Assembly (NCBI GenBank): GCA_003455605.1
Contig: DMQR01000069.1
Coordinates: forward strand, 1 to 22,386
Direction of reading: 5' to 3'
Source of the DNA: Cryomorphaceae bacterium
GTDB taxonomy: Bacteria; Bacteroidota; Bacteroidia; Flavobacteriales; Schleiferiaceae
Length of the DNA stretch: 22,386 bases
Shown here: positions 15,830-22,386 of the stretch, piece by piece
Layout of the letters: each line of letters begins with the position of its first letter
Position numbering within the stretch: position 1 is the first letter of the stretch
The notes under the pieces: generated by a model
What the model was told of the DNA's origin: nothing
The model's input: only the letters and a program-made list of their open reading frames with translations
The model's database searches: none
Translations under genes and position numbers: made by a program

Positions 15830-15833
15830 AAGC

Positions 15834-16604
15834 ATGCTACAACACCATCTCTCAAACGGGGTGCTCACCCTCATTTTTGATCGACCTGATAAGTTTAATT
15901 CCTTCAACCGGGAATTGGCCCTTACGGTCCAAGATAGACTCTCGGAGGCTGCCAGCAATCCTGAGGTTCGCTGCGTGGTACTCACCGGAAATGGAAAGGC
16001 CTTCTGTGCCGGACAAGATTTGGGCGAGGCAGTGGATCCGAACGGGCCGGAGCTCCGCGCTATCGTTCGCGACCACTACAACCCCATCATCCAAGCCATT
16101 CGCGACCTGCCGAAACCGGTAATCGCAGCGGTCAATGGCGTAGCCGCCGGTGCTGGTGCCAACATTGCCTTGGCCTGTGATATCGTCGTGGCCAGTGAGC
16201 ATGCCAGCTTCATTCAAGCCTTCAGTAAAATAGGCCTCATTCCGGACAGCGGAGGTACTTGGACCCTGGCGAGATTAGTCGGGTTTCAGCGCGCCAGCGC
16301 CCTGATGATGACGGGCGATAAGGTCAGTGCGGCCGAGGCGCAGTCCATAGGCATGATCTACAAGGTCTTTGCAGCGGACAGTTTTGGCGAGCAGGTCACT
16401 GCCTTGGCAAAGCAGATGGCGCAAATGCCCACGAAAGGTTTGGCGTTGACAAAGGCCGCGTTGAACGCCAGTTGGACAAATGATATAAGGGACCAATTAT
16501 CTCTTGAAGAAACCCTCCAAACCGAGGCGGGACAGACATACGATTTTAACGAGGGCGTAAAAGCATTTTTAGAAAAGCGCGCCCCAAAATTTAAAGGCCA
16601 GTAA
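15834..16604 (+). CDS. paaG: PaaG, 1,2-epoxyphenylacetyl-CoA isomerase (enoyl-CoA hydratase family)
   Basis: A 256-residue crotonase-fold enzyme that aligns with E. coli PaaG over its length: FDRPDKFNSFN, GNGKAFCAGQDLGEAVDPNG, KPVIAAVNGVAAGAGANIA (oxyanion hole) and AFSKIGLIPDSGGTWTLARL. Asp138 in IPDSGGT corresponds to the catalytic Asp of PaaG, and the second catalytic Glu of true hydratases is not in its usual place. It turns the ring epoxide of phenylacetyl-CoA into the seven-membered oxepin-CoA. It is the first gene of a tight operon: paaH begins 1 bp after the stop. A general enoyl-CoA isomerase is the main alternative, but the VDPNG and IPDSGGT details favour PaaG. Confidence 0.9.
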   Translation: MLQHHLSNGVLTLIFDRPDKFNSFNRELALTVQDRLSEAASNPEVRCVVLTGNGKAFCAGQDLGEAVDPNGPELRAIVRDHYNPIIQAIRDLPKPVIAAVNGVAAGAGANIALACDIVVASEHASFIQAFSKIGLIPDSGGTWTLARLVGFQRASALMMTGDKVSAAEAQSIGMIYKVFAADSFGEQVTALAKQMAQMPTKGLALTKAALNASWTNDIRDQLSLEETLQTEAGQTYDFNEGVKAFLEKRAPKFKGQ

Positions 16605-16605
16605 C

Positions 16606-17802
16606 ATGAAAGTAGCCATCCTAGGAGCCGGTGCCATGGGCACGGGAATTGGACAAATCGCCGCACAGCAAGGGTGCGATGTCGTGTATTTTGACAACTA
16701 CCCAGGCGCCATCGGGCGCAGCAGCGCTTCCATCGAAAAGGTCTTTGGCAGATTGGTCGAAAAAGGCCGCATGAGCAAAGCCGAAAAAACCAAGACCCTC
16801 TCACGAATGTATTGGTCCGATGAACTCAGCAGCATCGATGGCGCCAACCTCGTCGTGGAAGCGGTCATCGAAGACCTCCAAGTCAAAAAAGAACTCCTGC
16901 AAAAAGCCGAACAGCACCTCAGCGATACAGCTTGGTTGTGCACGAATACCTCTAGCTTGAGCATCGCCGCCCTTTCGAGCGGACTTAAGCACCCGGAGCG
17001 GTTCGGAGGACTCCACTTTTTCAATCCTGCACCCTTAATGCCGCTTGTTGAGGTGATTCCGGGCATCCAGAGCAGTGAAGATTTTGCGGATGCCATAGAG
17101 GAACTCATGGTGGCTTGGGGCAAGATCCCGGTGCTCGCCAAGGATACGCCTGGTTTTATCGTCAACAAGGTAGCGCGACCATTCTATAGCGAAGCCATCA
17201 AGCTCTACGAAGAAAGTGTCGCGAGCATCGCGGAAATAGATGCTGCGGTAAAGAGTATGGGATTCCGTATGGGACCGTTCGAACTCACAGATTTGATTGG
17301 TCAAGATGTGAATTACACGGTCACGGAAACCGTCTGGGGCCAATTCTATTATGACCCCCGATTCCGTCCTTCAATCACCCAAAAGCGCCTCCTCGAAGCC
17401 GGTCTTTTGGGGCGCAAAACAGGGCGCGGATTTTACAATTACAGCAGCGGCATGAACGCTGCCGTCGAAGCACAAGAAGCCGCTGAACTAGACCCCATTC
17501 TGGGCGAAAAAATTGTCGAACGAATCCTCTGCCTCATTATAAATGAAGGTCTGGACGCCGTTTGGCTCGGCATCGCCTCTCCAACTAATGTGGATTTGGC
17601 ATTAACCAAGGGTGTCAACTACCCTAAAGGGCCTATCAGCTGGGGACAGGAATTGGGCTGGGATTATGTCTTGAACGTCTTGGAGCGTTGCCACAAATTC
17701 TATGGCGACGACCGCTACCGCCCGTGTCCACTGTTACGCCATTTGGTCAGCGAAAACGCAGAGCTCGGCGAAGGAAGTCTTGGAGATAGTTTTATGATCT
17801 AA
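16606..17802 (+). CDS. paaH: PaaH-type 3-hydroxyacyl-CoA dehydrogenase
   Basis: A 398-residue NAD-dependent dehydrogenase. The Rossmann fold opens with VAILGAGAMGTGIGQIAAQQG (residues 3-23). Catalytic residues are visible as His137 in LHFFNPAPLMPLVEVIPG, Glu149 in the same motif and Asn187 in DTPGFIVNKVARPFYSEA. The 3HCDH C-terminal domain includes GFRMGPFELTDLIGQDVN and LLGRKTGRGFYNY (to about residue 283), followed by a second, degenerate C-terminal domain (about 300-398). That makes it longer than simple 3-hydroxybutyryl-CoA dehydrogenases of about 280 residues and shorter than E. coli PaaH (475). It should oxidise 3-hydroxyadipyl-CoA in lower phenylacetate breakdown; other 3-hydroxyacyl-CoAs are possible. 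Coupled to paaG (1 bp) and the next gene (2 bp). Confidence 0.9.
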   Translation: MKVAILGAGAMGTGIGQIAAQQGCDVVYFDNYPGAIGRSSASIEKVFGRLVEKGRMSKAEKTKTLSRMYWSDELSSIDGANLVVEAVIEDLQVKKELLQKAEQHLSDTAWLCTNTSSLSIAALSSGLKHPERFGGLHFFNPAPLMPLVEVIPGIQSSEDFADAIEELMVAWGKIPVLAKDTPGFIVNKVARPFYSEAIKLYEESVASIAEIDAAVKSMGFRMGPFELTDLIGQDVNYTVTETVWGQFYYDPRFRPSITQKRLLEAGLLGRKTGRGFYNYSSGMNAAVEAQEAAELDPILGEKIVERILCLIINEGLDAVWLGIASPTNVDLALTKGVNYPKGPISWGQELGWDYVLNVLERCHKFYGDDRYRPCPLLRHLVSENAELGEGSLGDSFMI

Positions 17803-17804
17803 CC

Positions 17805-20615
17805 ATGACCAAACCTAGCGACGAACTACTCAAGCGCGCCTATGCGCAGGATGCTTCCATCTACCAGGAAACACCACAGGACGTTGCTTTTCCTGCCTCC
17901 GCAGAAGAGGTGGTCGCACTGGTCAAATCAGGAAAGTCACTGATCCCACGAGCCGCAGGAACCTCCCTCGCGGGCCAAGTCGTGGGCGATGGTACCGTAC
18001 TCGATACCGGAAGGCACATGAACGCCATGCTACACATCAACGTGGAGGAGCGATGGGCAGAGGTTCAACCCGGTGTCGTACGAGACGAACTCAACCACTA
18101 CCTCAAGGAATACGGGCTATTTTTTGGCCCCAATACCTCCACCTCCAACCGCAGTATGATGGGCGGTATGGTGGGCAATAACAGCTCGGGCTCCACCTCT
18201 ATTTCTTACGGAACCACCCGCGAAAAGTTGCTCGGGCTTGAGATGGTCACTGCGGATGGTGTGTTGCGCGCCATGGGCGATATTCAATCCGACGGGGTGC
18301 GTGAGATTCCTTCGGCAGTGGAGGATTGGATGACACTATGGTCGGAAGCCTGGTCTGCTCAGAACCTCGAGTCCCATTTCCCGGATGCGAGCATTCACAG
18401 AAGAAATACGGGGTACGCGATTGATTTAATTGGCAACGATACCGATGCACTATTACAGGTGATGTGCGGTTCGGAGGGCACGCTGGGTATTACGACCAAG
18501 ATACGTGTGGCCTTGGATTTCCTACCGCCAGCTCATGTAGCCGTAGCTGCATTGCACTACCACAGTGTAGATAAAGCCATGGGTGCCACGCCAAAACTGA
18601 TGGCTTTTGGGCCGTACCAACTCGAGCTCATGGACCGTATCATTTTAGAATGTACGCGTGAGAGCAAGGAATATGGAAGCTACCGTGATTTTGTCCAAGG
18701 CGATCCTGCAGCCATTTTGCTGGTGGAAATTCGTGGTGAGAGTGAGGCGGAACTCGCTGAGAAGTTGGCTGCTCTGGAATGCGAGCACAGTTATGCCAGA
18801 GCCGATCTCTTTGGCGACGACAGCGATAAAGTTTGGAAGCTCCGTGCCGCGGGGTTGGGATTGCTCTCCAATGTGCCGGGCGACGCGAAACCCGTGGCGT
18901 GTATTGAAGATACTGCCGTACGTATTGATGTGCTCCAGGAATATATCCGAGAATTTGATGCATTGATGCAAGGCTTCGGACAGGAAAGTGTGTACTACGC
19001 GCATGCCGGTGCCGGGGAACTGCACTTGAGACCTATTTTAAATTTGAAGACTGCTGAAGGGGTCCGATTGCTGTATGAAATCAGTAAGGCCAGTGCGGAA
19101 TTGGTCAAGAAATACGGTGGGTCCTTATCGGGGGAACACGGCGACGGTCGCGTCCGAGCAGCATTTATCAAAGACTTTTACGGCCCAGAGGTGTTCACTT
19201 GGATGAAAAGCTTCAAAAAGGCGTGGGACCCAGAGAACCGATTGAACCCGGGTAAGATTGTGGGCGCTAAACCCATGAACGAAGATTTGCGCTATGAAGT
19301 AGATCGAGATGAACCGATTTTAAATACTCAGTTTCCGTTCAGCGAAGAAGGCGGATTCTTACGTGCCGTAGAGAAATGCAACGGTTCGGGAGATTGCCGG
19401 AGGTTACCATTTACAGGTGCGCTCATGTGCCCTTCGTACATGGCTTCACGGGACGAATGGGACAGTACTCGCGGCCGGGCCAATGTGCTCCGCAGCGTAT
19501 TGACCGAGCAAAGCCTTGACGGGTTTAAAGCGCCAGAATTGGCCGAAGCGATGCAGCATTGCGTCGGCTGTAAAGGCTGTACAAAGGAATGTCCTTCTGG
19601 GGTCGATATGGCCGCAATGAAGTCCGAATACCTCTATCAAAACAGGTCTAAGCGAACATTTGCAGATAAGGCCTTTGCCAACTTCCACAAGAGTTTGAGC
19701 TTCCAAGGATGGTGGCGTTTGATCAACCCTGTTTTGAAATCAAGACTGACCAAGCGATTGATGGGTATTCACCCCGAGCGTTCTATTCCAGGGATTGCGA
19801 ATCCTGCCTATATGAAGGCGTATGAAAAAGGCTATTCGTTAGAAAGCGCCGCAGGCCACGAGCGCGCCGTGATCTTGTGGGTGGATGAATTTACCCAGGC
19901 GAACGATCCGATGTTGGTGGGCAAGGCTTGTGATGTACTCGGCGCGCTCGGCTATAGTCCCGCGGTCGTTTGTAGCCCAAGTGGACGTGCAGCGCTAAGT
20001 GGTGGTTTTTTACCAAAATCGAAGAAATTGGCCCAAAAAGCACTAAAAAAGCTCCAAAATGCGGCGAAAATGCTCCAAAATGCACCGATTTTGGGTGTAG
20101 AGGCAAGTGCCGTTCTTAGTGCGGTGGATGAATATGGAAGGTTGTTGCCGGAAGAAAAGGCCTGGATTGAAGGTCAGAGAATTGCGACGATTGATAAGTT
20201 CTTAGCGGACGAGTTGCCAACATTGGACCGAGCTAGTGATGCTTTTAAGGCGTACGAAAAAGAGATCTTATTGCACGTACATTGCCACCAAAAGAGCTTG
20301 GAGAGTGCCGGGGATAGCGCCTACGTTCTTCAGGTGCTACTAGGTGCCAAGGTGAACCGCGTAAAAAGTAGTTGCTGCGGTATGGCTGGGTCCTACGGGA
20401 TGAAAAGGGAGAATTATGCGATGAGTAGGAAGATGGCAGAATTGGTCCTGCTCCCAAAAATTGACGCTTTTGAAGGGGAGGTTATTGTGGCTACCGGAAC
20501 CTCCTGTCGACATCAGATTGCAGATTTTAGCGAACGACAGGCGCAACACCTCGTTGATACATTATGGGCGCAGTTAATAAGATCTTATACTAATACCACC
20601 GTCAGCCTCGAGTAA
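17805..20615 (+). CDS. FAD-binding and Fe-S-binding oxidoreductase (D-2-hydroxyacid dehydrogenase type, YdiJ/GlcD-GlcF-like fusion)
   Basis: A 936-residue fusion. The FAD-binding PCMH domain (about 15-235) has PRAAGTSLAGQVVGDG and GPNTSTSNRSMMGGMVGNN. The FAD-oxidase C domain follows (about 240-495), with AHAGAGELHLRPIL and SLSGEHGDGRVRAAF and ending PENRLNPGKIVG. Next is a ferredoxin-like part with two cluster motifs, C525/C531/C542-P and C586-x2-C589-x2-C592-x3-C596-P. Last are two CCG-type segments (about 685-760 and 820-920) with HCHQKS and SSCCGMAGSYGMKRE (C857-C858). Such enzymes oxidise D-lactate, D-2-hydroxyglutarate or glycolate and pass electrons to the respiratory chain. The operon link to paaGH (2 bp) suggests a 2-hydroxyacid from aromatic or acyl-CoA catabolism, but the substrate is not shown. 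Its last 42 bp overlap gldH on the other strand. Confidence 0.9.
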   Translation: MTKPSDELLKRAYAQDASIYQETPQDVAFPASAEEVVALVKSGKSLIPRAAGTSLAGQVVGDGTVLDTGRHMNAMLHINVEERWAEVQPGVVRDELNHYLKEYGLFFGPNTSTSNRSMMGGMVGNNSSGSTSISYGTTREKLLGLEMVTADGVLRAMGDIQSDGVREIPSAVEDWMTLWSEAWSAQNLESHFPDASIHRRNTGYAIDLIGNDTDALLQVMCGSEGTLGITTKIRVALDFLPPAHVAVAALHYHSVDKAMGATPKLMAFGPYQLELMDRIILECTRESKEYGSYRDFVQGDPAAILLVEIRGESEAELAEKLAALECEHSYARADLFGDDSDKVWKLRAAGLGLLSNVPGDAKPVACIEDTAVRIDVLQEYIREFDALMQGFGQESVYYAHAGAGELHLRPILNLKTAEGVRLLYEISKASAELVKKYGGSLSGEHGDGRVRAAFIKDFYGPEVFTWMKSFKKAWDPENRLNPGKIVGAKPMNEDLRYEVDRDEPILNTQFPFSEEGGFLRAVEKCNGSGDCRRLPFTGALMCPSYMASRDEWDSTRGRANVLRSVLTEQSLDGFKAPELAEAMQHCVGCKGCTKECPSGVDMAAMKSEYLYQNRSKRTFADKAFANFHKSLSFQGWWRLINPVLKSRLTKRLMGIHPERSIPGIANPAYMKAYEKGYSLESAAGHERAVILWVDEFTQANDPMLVGKACDVLGALGYSPAVVCSPSGRAALSGGFLPKSKKLAQKALKKLQNAAKMLQNAPILGVEASAVLSAVDEYGRLLPEEKAWIEGQRIATIDKFLADELPTLDRASDAFKAYEKEILLHVHCHQKSLESAGDSAYVLQVLLGAKVNRVKSSCCGMAGSYGMKRENYAMSRKMAELVLLPKIDAFEGEVIVATGTSCRHQIADFSERQAQHLVDTLWAQLIRSYTNTTVSLE
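20051..20083 (+). repeat. in-frame 21-bp-period repeat in the oxidoreductase gene
   Basis: GCTCCAAAATGC occurs at 20051-20062 and 20072-20083, spaced 21 bp, giving KLQNAAKMLQNA within a Lys/Ala/Leu-rich stretch at about residues 737-762 between the two CCG halves. It looks like a small tandem duplication in a surface linker or helix. Confidence 0.6.
20574..20615. other. 42-bp convergent overlap of two coding ends
   Basis: The stop of the plus-strand oxidoreductase gene is at 20613-20615 and the stop of the minus-strand gldH is at 20574-20576, so the two 3' ends run through one another for 42 bp. There is no room for a separate terminator between them, and no strong hairpin with a T tract is visible within the overlap. 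Confidence 0.85.
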
Positions 20616-21098
20616 TCTCACCCCAATATCTTGGATTCCATAGAGCACCGTGTCGCGCATACCATGTTGCACTCGCAAGGTGTAGCGTTCGCCCTTTTTA
20701 AAACGAACCGCACTCTTGCCCACGGGCACCATCATTGTCTTGAGATCGCTCATTCCGGAACCGTTCCAATGGCCCAATTCGTCGGCCAAATACACATTCA
20801 CCGTATCTGCATAGGCCACGCCCTCCATCGTACTGATGGTGCGGAACAGGAAAAGGTTGTTATAGGGGTAATCGCTCAAGTGGCGCACGTACAAACTCAT
20901 GAACACCGGAATGCCACTGTCCTGCGGTTCCCATTGAACTTGTACGACACTGTCCATGTGCCACCTGTGGTCGTCAAAAGTGGTGAGCCCGTCCAAAATA
21001 GGCGCCGGTCCACAAGAGACCATAGCCCACGTTCCAAAAACAGCCAAAAACGAGTGTTTTTTGACGATTTTCAGTGATTTTGGAACGATTTCGCCCAT
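20574..21098 (-). CDS. gldH: gliding motility lipoprotein GldH
   Basis: A 174-residue lipoprotein; signal peptide MGEIVPKSLKIVKKHSFLAV with lipobox MVSC (Cys29). The frame is open further upstream to 21254, but I start at 21098: that ATG is 13 bp after the ricT stop, has an A-rich upstream stretch, and gives a clean signal peptide. GldH features are DDHRWHMDSVVQV, the core SLYVRHLSDYPYNNLFLF, ADELGHWNGSGMSDLK, YTLRVQHGMRDTVLYGIQDIGVRL. GldH is needed for gliding in flavobacteria and lies in the cell envelope, but its biochemical role is unknown. The last residues (ADGGISIRSY) extend past the conserved core and lie in the overlap with the converging gene. It is the second gene after ricT on the minus strand. 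Confidence 0.93.
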   Translation of the reverse strand: MGEIVPKSLKIVKKHSFLAVFGTWAMVSCGPAPILDGLTTFDDHRWHMDSVVQVQWEPQDSGIPVFMSLYVRHLSDYPYNNLFLFRTISTMEGVAYADTVNVYLADELGHWNGSGMSDLKTMMVPVGKSAVRFKKGERYTLRVQHGMRDTVLYGIQDIGVRLLEADGGISIRSY

Positions 21099-21111
21099 TT
21101 TTTGAGTGTTT

Positions 21112-22326
21112 TTAGTCTTTTTTGGTCTTTTTTGGTGCACTCTGACCTCTGCCTTGGCTTCTGCCCTTGCCCCCGCGATTTCTACCTCGATTTCGGTTCC
21201 TATTGCCACGCCTGCGCTTAGGTTGGTCGAATCTAGTGATGCTGTCCTCTGCACTCCCGCCTACGAAATCTGCCACTTCCACTTCAGCTTTATGACGCTT
21301 CTGCTCTTCATAACGGAACTCCATAATATCATCTGGGTATTCTCCGCGCTGATTTGCTTCCACAATTTCCAAGACTTGTTCCAACTTCATTGGAATCCAA
21401 TTCGTAAAATCACTGTCGAAGGCATACCACAACATCTCCTTAAAGATGTCCATCTTCTGAAACACGGCAGTACCCTGCGCAAGCTTGAGCTTCTTACTTG
21501 GGGATGGAAAACGCTTGACCGCCTCCATATAGCTGTCGAGTTCGTAGTTCAAACAGCACTTCAATTTTCCGCACTGTCCGGCCAATTTTTGTGGGTTCAA
21601 ACTCAACTGCTGGTAACGCGCCGCAGCGGTATTCACACTGCGGAAATCGCTCAACCAAGTAGAACAACAAAGCTCCCGGCCACAAGAGCCGATACCGCCC
21701 AATCGTCCAGCTTCTTGGCGTGCCCCGATCTGACGCATTTCGATGCGTACAGAAAATAATTGGGCCAATTCTCTAATCAATTGACGAAAATCGACCCGCT
21801 CATCGGCCGTGTAGTAGAACGTTGCTTTCGAGCCGTCGCCTTGGTATTCCACATCGGAAATCTTCATCTTCAGGCCCAAACGTTGCGCCACATCACGTGA
21901 GCGCATCATCGCATCATTCTCCAAACCACGGGCGCTAGCCCATATTTCGAGGTCCTTCTCCGAGGCCTTACGGTACATCTTGAGCACAAGCTCTTGGTCC
22001 TCGATCTTGAAGTTCTTTTTATTCATCTGGAGCTTGACCAGCTCCCCGGTGATGGAGACGTTTCCTACGTCGTGTCCGGAGTGGGCTTCAACCGCTACTG
22101 CATCTCCCAACTGTAATGGGAGTCCGTTCGCATTGTGATAAAACTCTTTGCGCCCGTTTTTAAATCTGACCTCTACCCAATCAAAAGGCTGATCGGTTGA
22201 GGGAAGTTCCATATTTGCGAGCCAGTCAAAGACCGGCAATTTTCCACATCCTCCGGTTCCACAAGACCCGTTGCTTTTACAACCCTTGGGAACGCCGCCA
22301 CCGCTACTACAATTACTGCATGCCAT
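21112..22326 (-). CDS. ricT: RicT-like PSP1-domain iron-sulfur regulatory protein
   Basis: A 404-residue cytosolic protein. I use the ATG at 22326 (MACSNCSSGGG), because the Cys-rich N-terminus (Cys 3, 6, 16, 22, 27, ending GKLPVFDWLANM) is where Bacteroidota homologues begin; an in-frame ATG 11 codons earlier is less likely. The PSP1 domain covers about 48-270 and holds the diagnostic GSCGRELCCSTWL (C215, C220, C221) and GQCGKLKCCLNYEL (C252, C257, C258), which in Bacillus RicT/YaaT help bind [4Fe-4S] clusters in the RicAFT complex that guides RNA processing. After about residue 340 the chain becomes charged. It ends in a basic Arg/Asn/Gly-rich tail (about 369-404), suggestive of RNA binding. 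It is followed by gldH after 13 bp. Confidence 0.92.
   Translation of the reverse strand: MACSNCSSGGGVPKGCKSNGSCGTGGCGKLPVFDWLANMELPSTDQPFDWVEVRFKNGRKEFYHNANGLPLQLGDAVAVEAHSGHDVGNVSITGELVKLQMNKKNFKIEDQELVLKMYRKASEKDLEIWASARGLENDAMMRSRDVAQRLGLKMKISDVEYQGDGSKATFYYTADERVDFRQLIRELAQLFSVRIEMRQIGARQEAGRLGGIGSCGRELCCSTWLSDFRSVNTAAARYQQLSLNPQKLAGQCGKLKCCLNYELDSYMEAVKRFPSPSKKLKLAQGTAVFQKMDIFKEMLWYAFDSDFTNWIPMKLEQVLEIVEANQRGEYPDDIMEFRYEEQKRHKAEVEVADFVGGSAEDSITRFDQPKRRRGNRNRNRGRNRGGKGRSQGRGQSAPKKTKKD
21115..21134. repeat. 10-bp tandem repeat at the ricT 3' end
   Basis: GTCTTTTTTG is repeated back to back (21115-21124 and 21125-21134) and encodes on the minus strand the KKTKKD end of RicT. Homopolymer runs of six bases and a further run in the following 13 bp gap make this a slippage-prone stretch just before gldH. 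Confidence 0.6.
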
Positions 22327-22386
22327 GGTCGTTATATTTATGTTGTCAAACAAGCACAAGTAATGTGTTGTTTGCGATACTAAGGT

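Noticed and set aside
21099..21254. A 52-codon extension of gldH to an ATG at 21254.
   Set aside because: It overlaps the end of ricT in another frame, encodes a low-complexity Ala/Glu/Lys sequence and would bury the lipoprotein signal peptide.
21106..21759. A 217-codon open frame on the plus strand opposite ricT.
   Set aside because: RicT on the minus strand carries clear family motifs across the same bases; the plus-strand product shows none.
1..22386. CRISPR arrays, tRNA or rRNA genes, insertion sequences, toxin-antitoxin or defence genes.
   Set aside because: I saw no regularly spaced repeats, no transposase-like frames, no structured RNA genes and no defence-type domains.
22327..22386. 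A promoter or start of another gene upstream of ricT.
   Set aside because: The 60 bases contain small inverted repeats such as TTGTCAAACAA but no convincing TAnnTTTG with a spaced TTG, and are too short to judge coding.

Overview
The window comes from a Bacteroidota chromosome, most likely a marine member of the Flavobacteriales (a Cryomorphaceae/Schleiferiaceae-like bacterium). The evidence is a SusC/SusD pair, the gliding lipoprotein gene gldH next to a PSP1/RicT gene, a DUF4837 lipoprotein, a fused E1 alpha/beta 2-oxo-acid dehydrogenase, and several A/T-rich starts preceded by matches to the Bacteroidota -7 element TAnnTTTG. Exact taxonomy is inference. I see no mobile element, CRISPR array, tRNA or rRNA. 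No gap between genes reaches 300 bases.

Left part (1-5522, minus strand). A glycan-uptake operon reads leftwards: SusC-like TonB-dependent transporter, SusD-like lipoprotein, then a PKD-domain lipoprotein cut by the window edge. The region upstream of susC holds a plausible promoter and a direct repeat with 11 bp spacing that could bind its regulator. Next comes a small S4 RNA-binding protein (Hsp15-like) that diverges from the plus-strand genes.

Middle part (5582-15767, plus strand). A secreted sugar isomerase/epimerase-like lipoprotein is tightly coupled to kbl (threonine catabolism). Next are rseP (intramembrane protease) and, 1 bp later, paaD (phenylacetyl-CoA epoxidase maturation). They are followed by the fused E1 alpha/beta dehydrogenase, tatA, gatA, a MltD-like lytic transglycosylase and a DUF4837 lipoprotein. 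These are mostly core genes, with cell-envelope functions recurring (rseP, tatA, transglycosylase, DUF4837).

Right part (15834-22326). A tight plus-strand operon, paaG-paaH-FAD/Fe-S oxidoreductase (spacings 1 and 2 bp), has a palindrome-rich leader. It converges on a minus-strand pair, ricT-gldH, and the last gene of each side overlaps the other by 42 bp.

How the genes connect. Together paaD, paaG and paaH cover three steps or helpers of the aerobic phenylacetyl-CoA pathway, but the epoxidase core genes paaABC are not in the window, so the pathway is dispersed. The most unusual signals are a codon-use and C/G shift at the alpha/beta junction of the E1 fusion, the palindromic leader of paaG, an insertion inside PaaD, and the 42 bp convergent overlap. 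I do not find a clearly new multi-gene defence or secretion system; most genes belong to known families.
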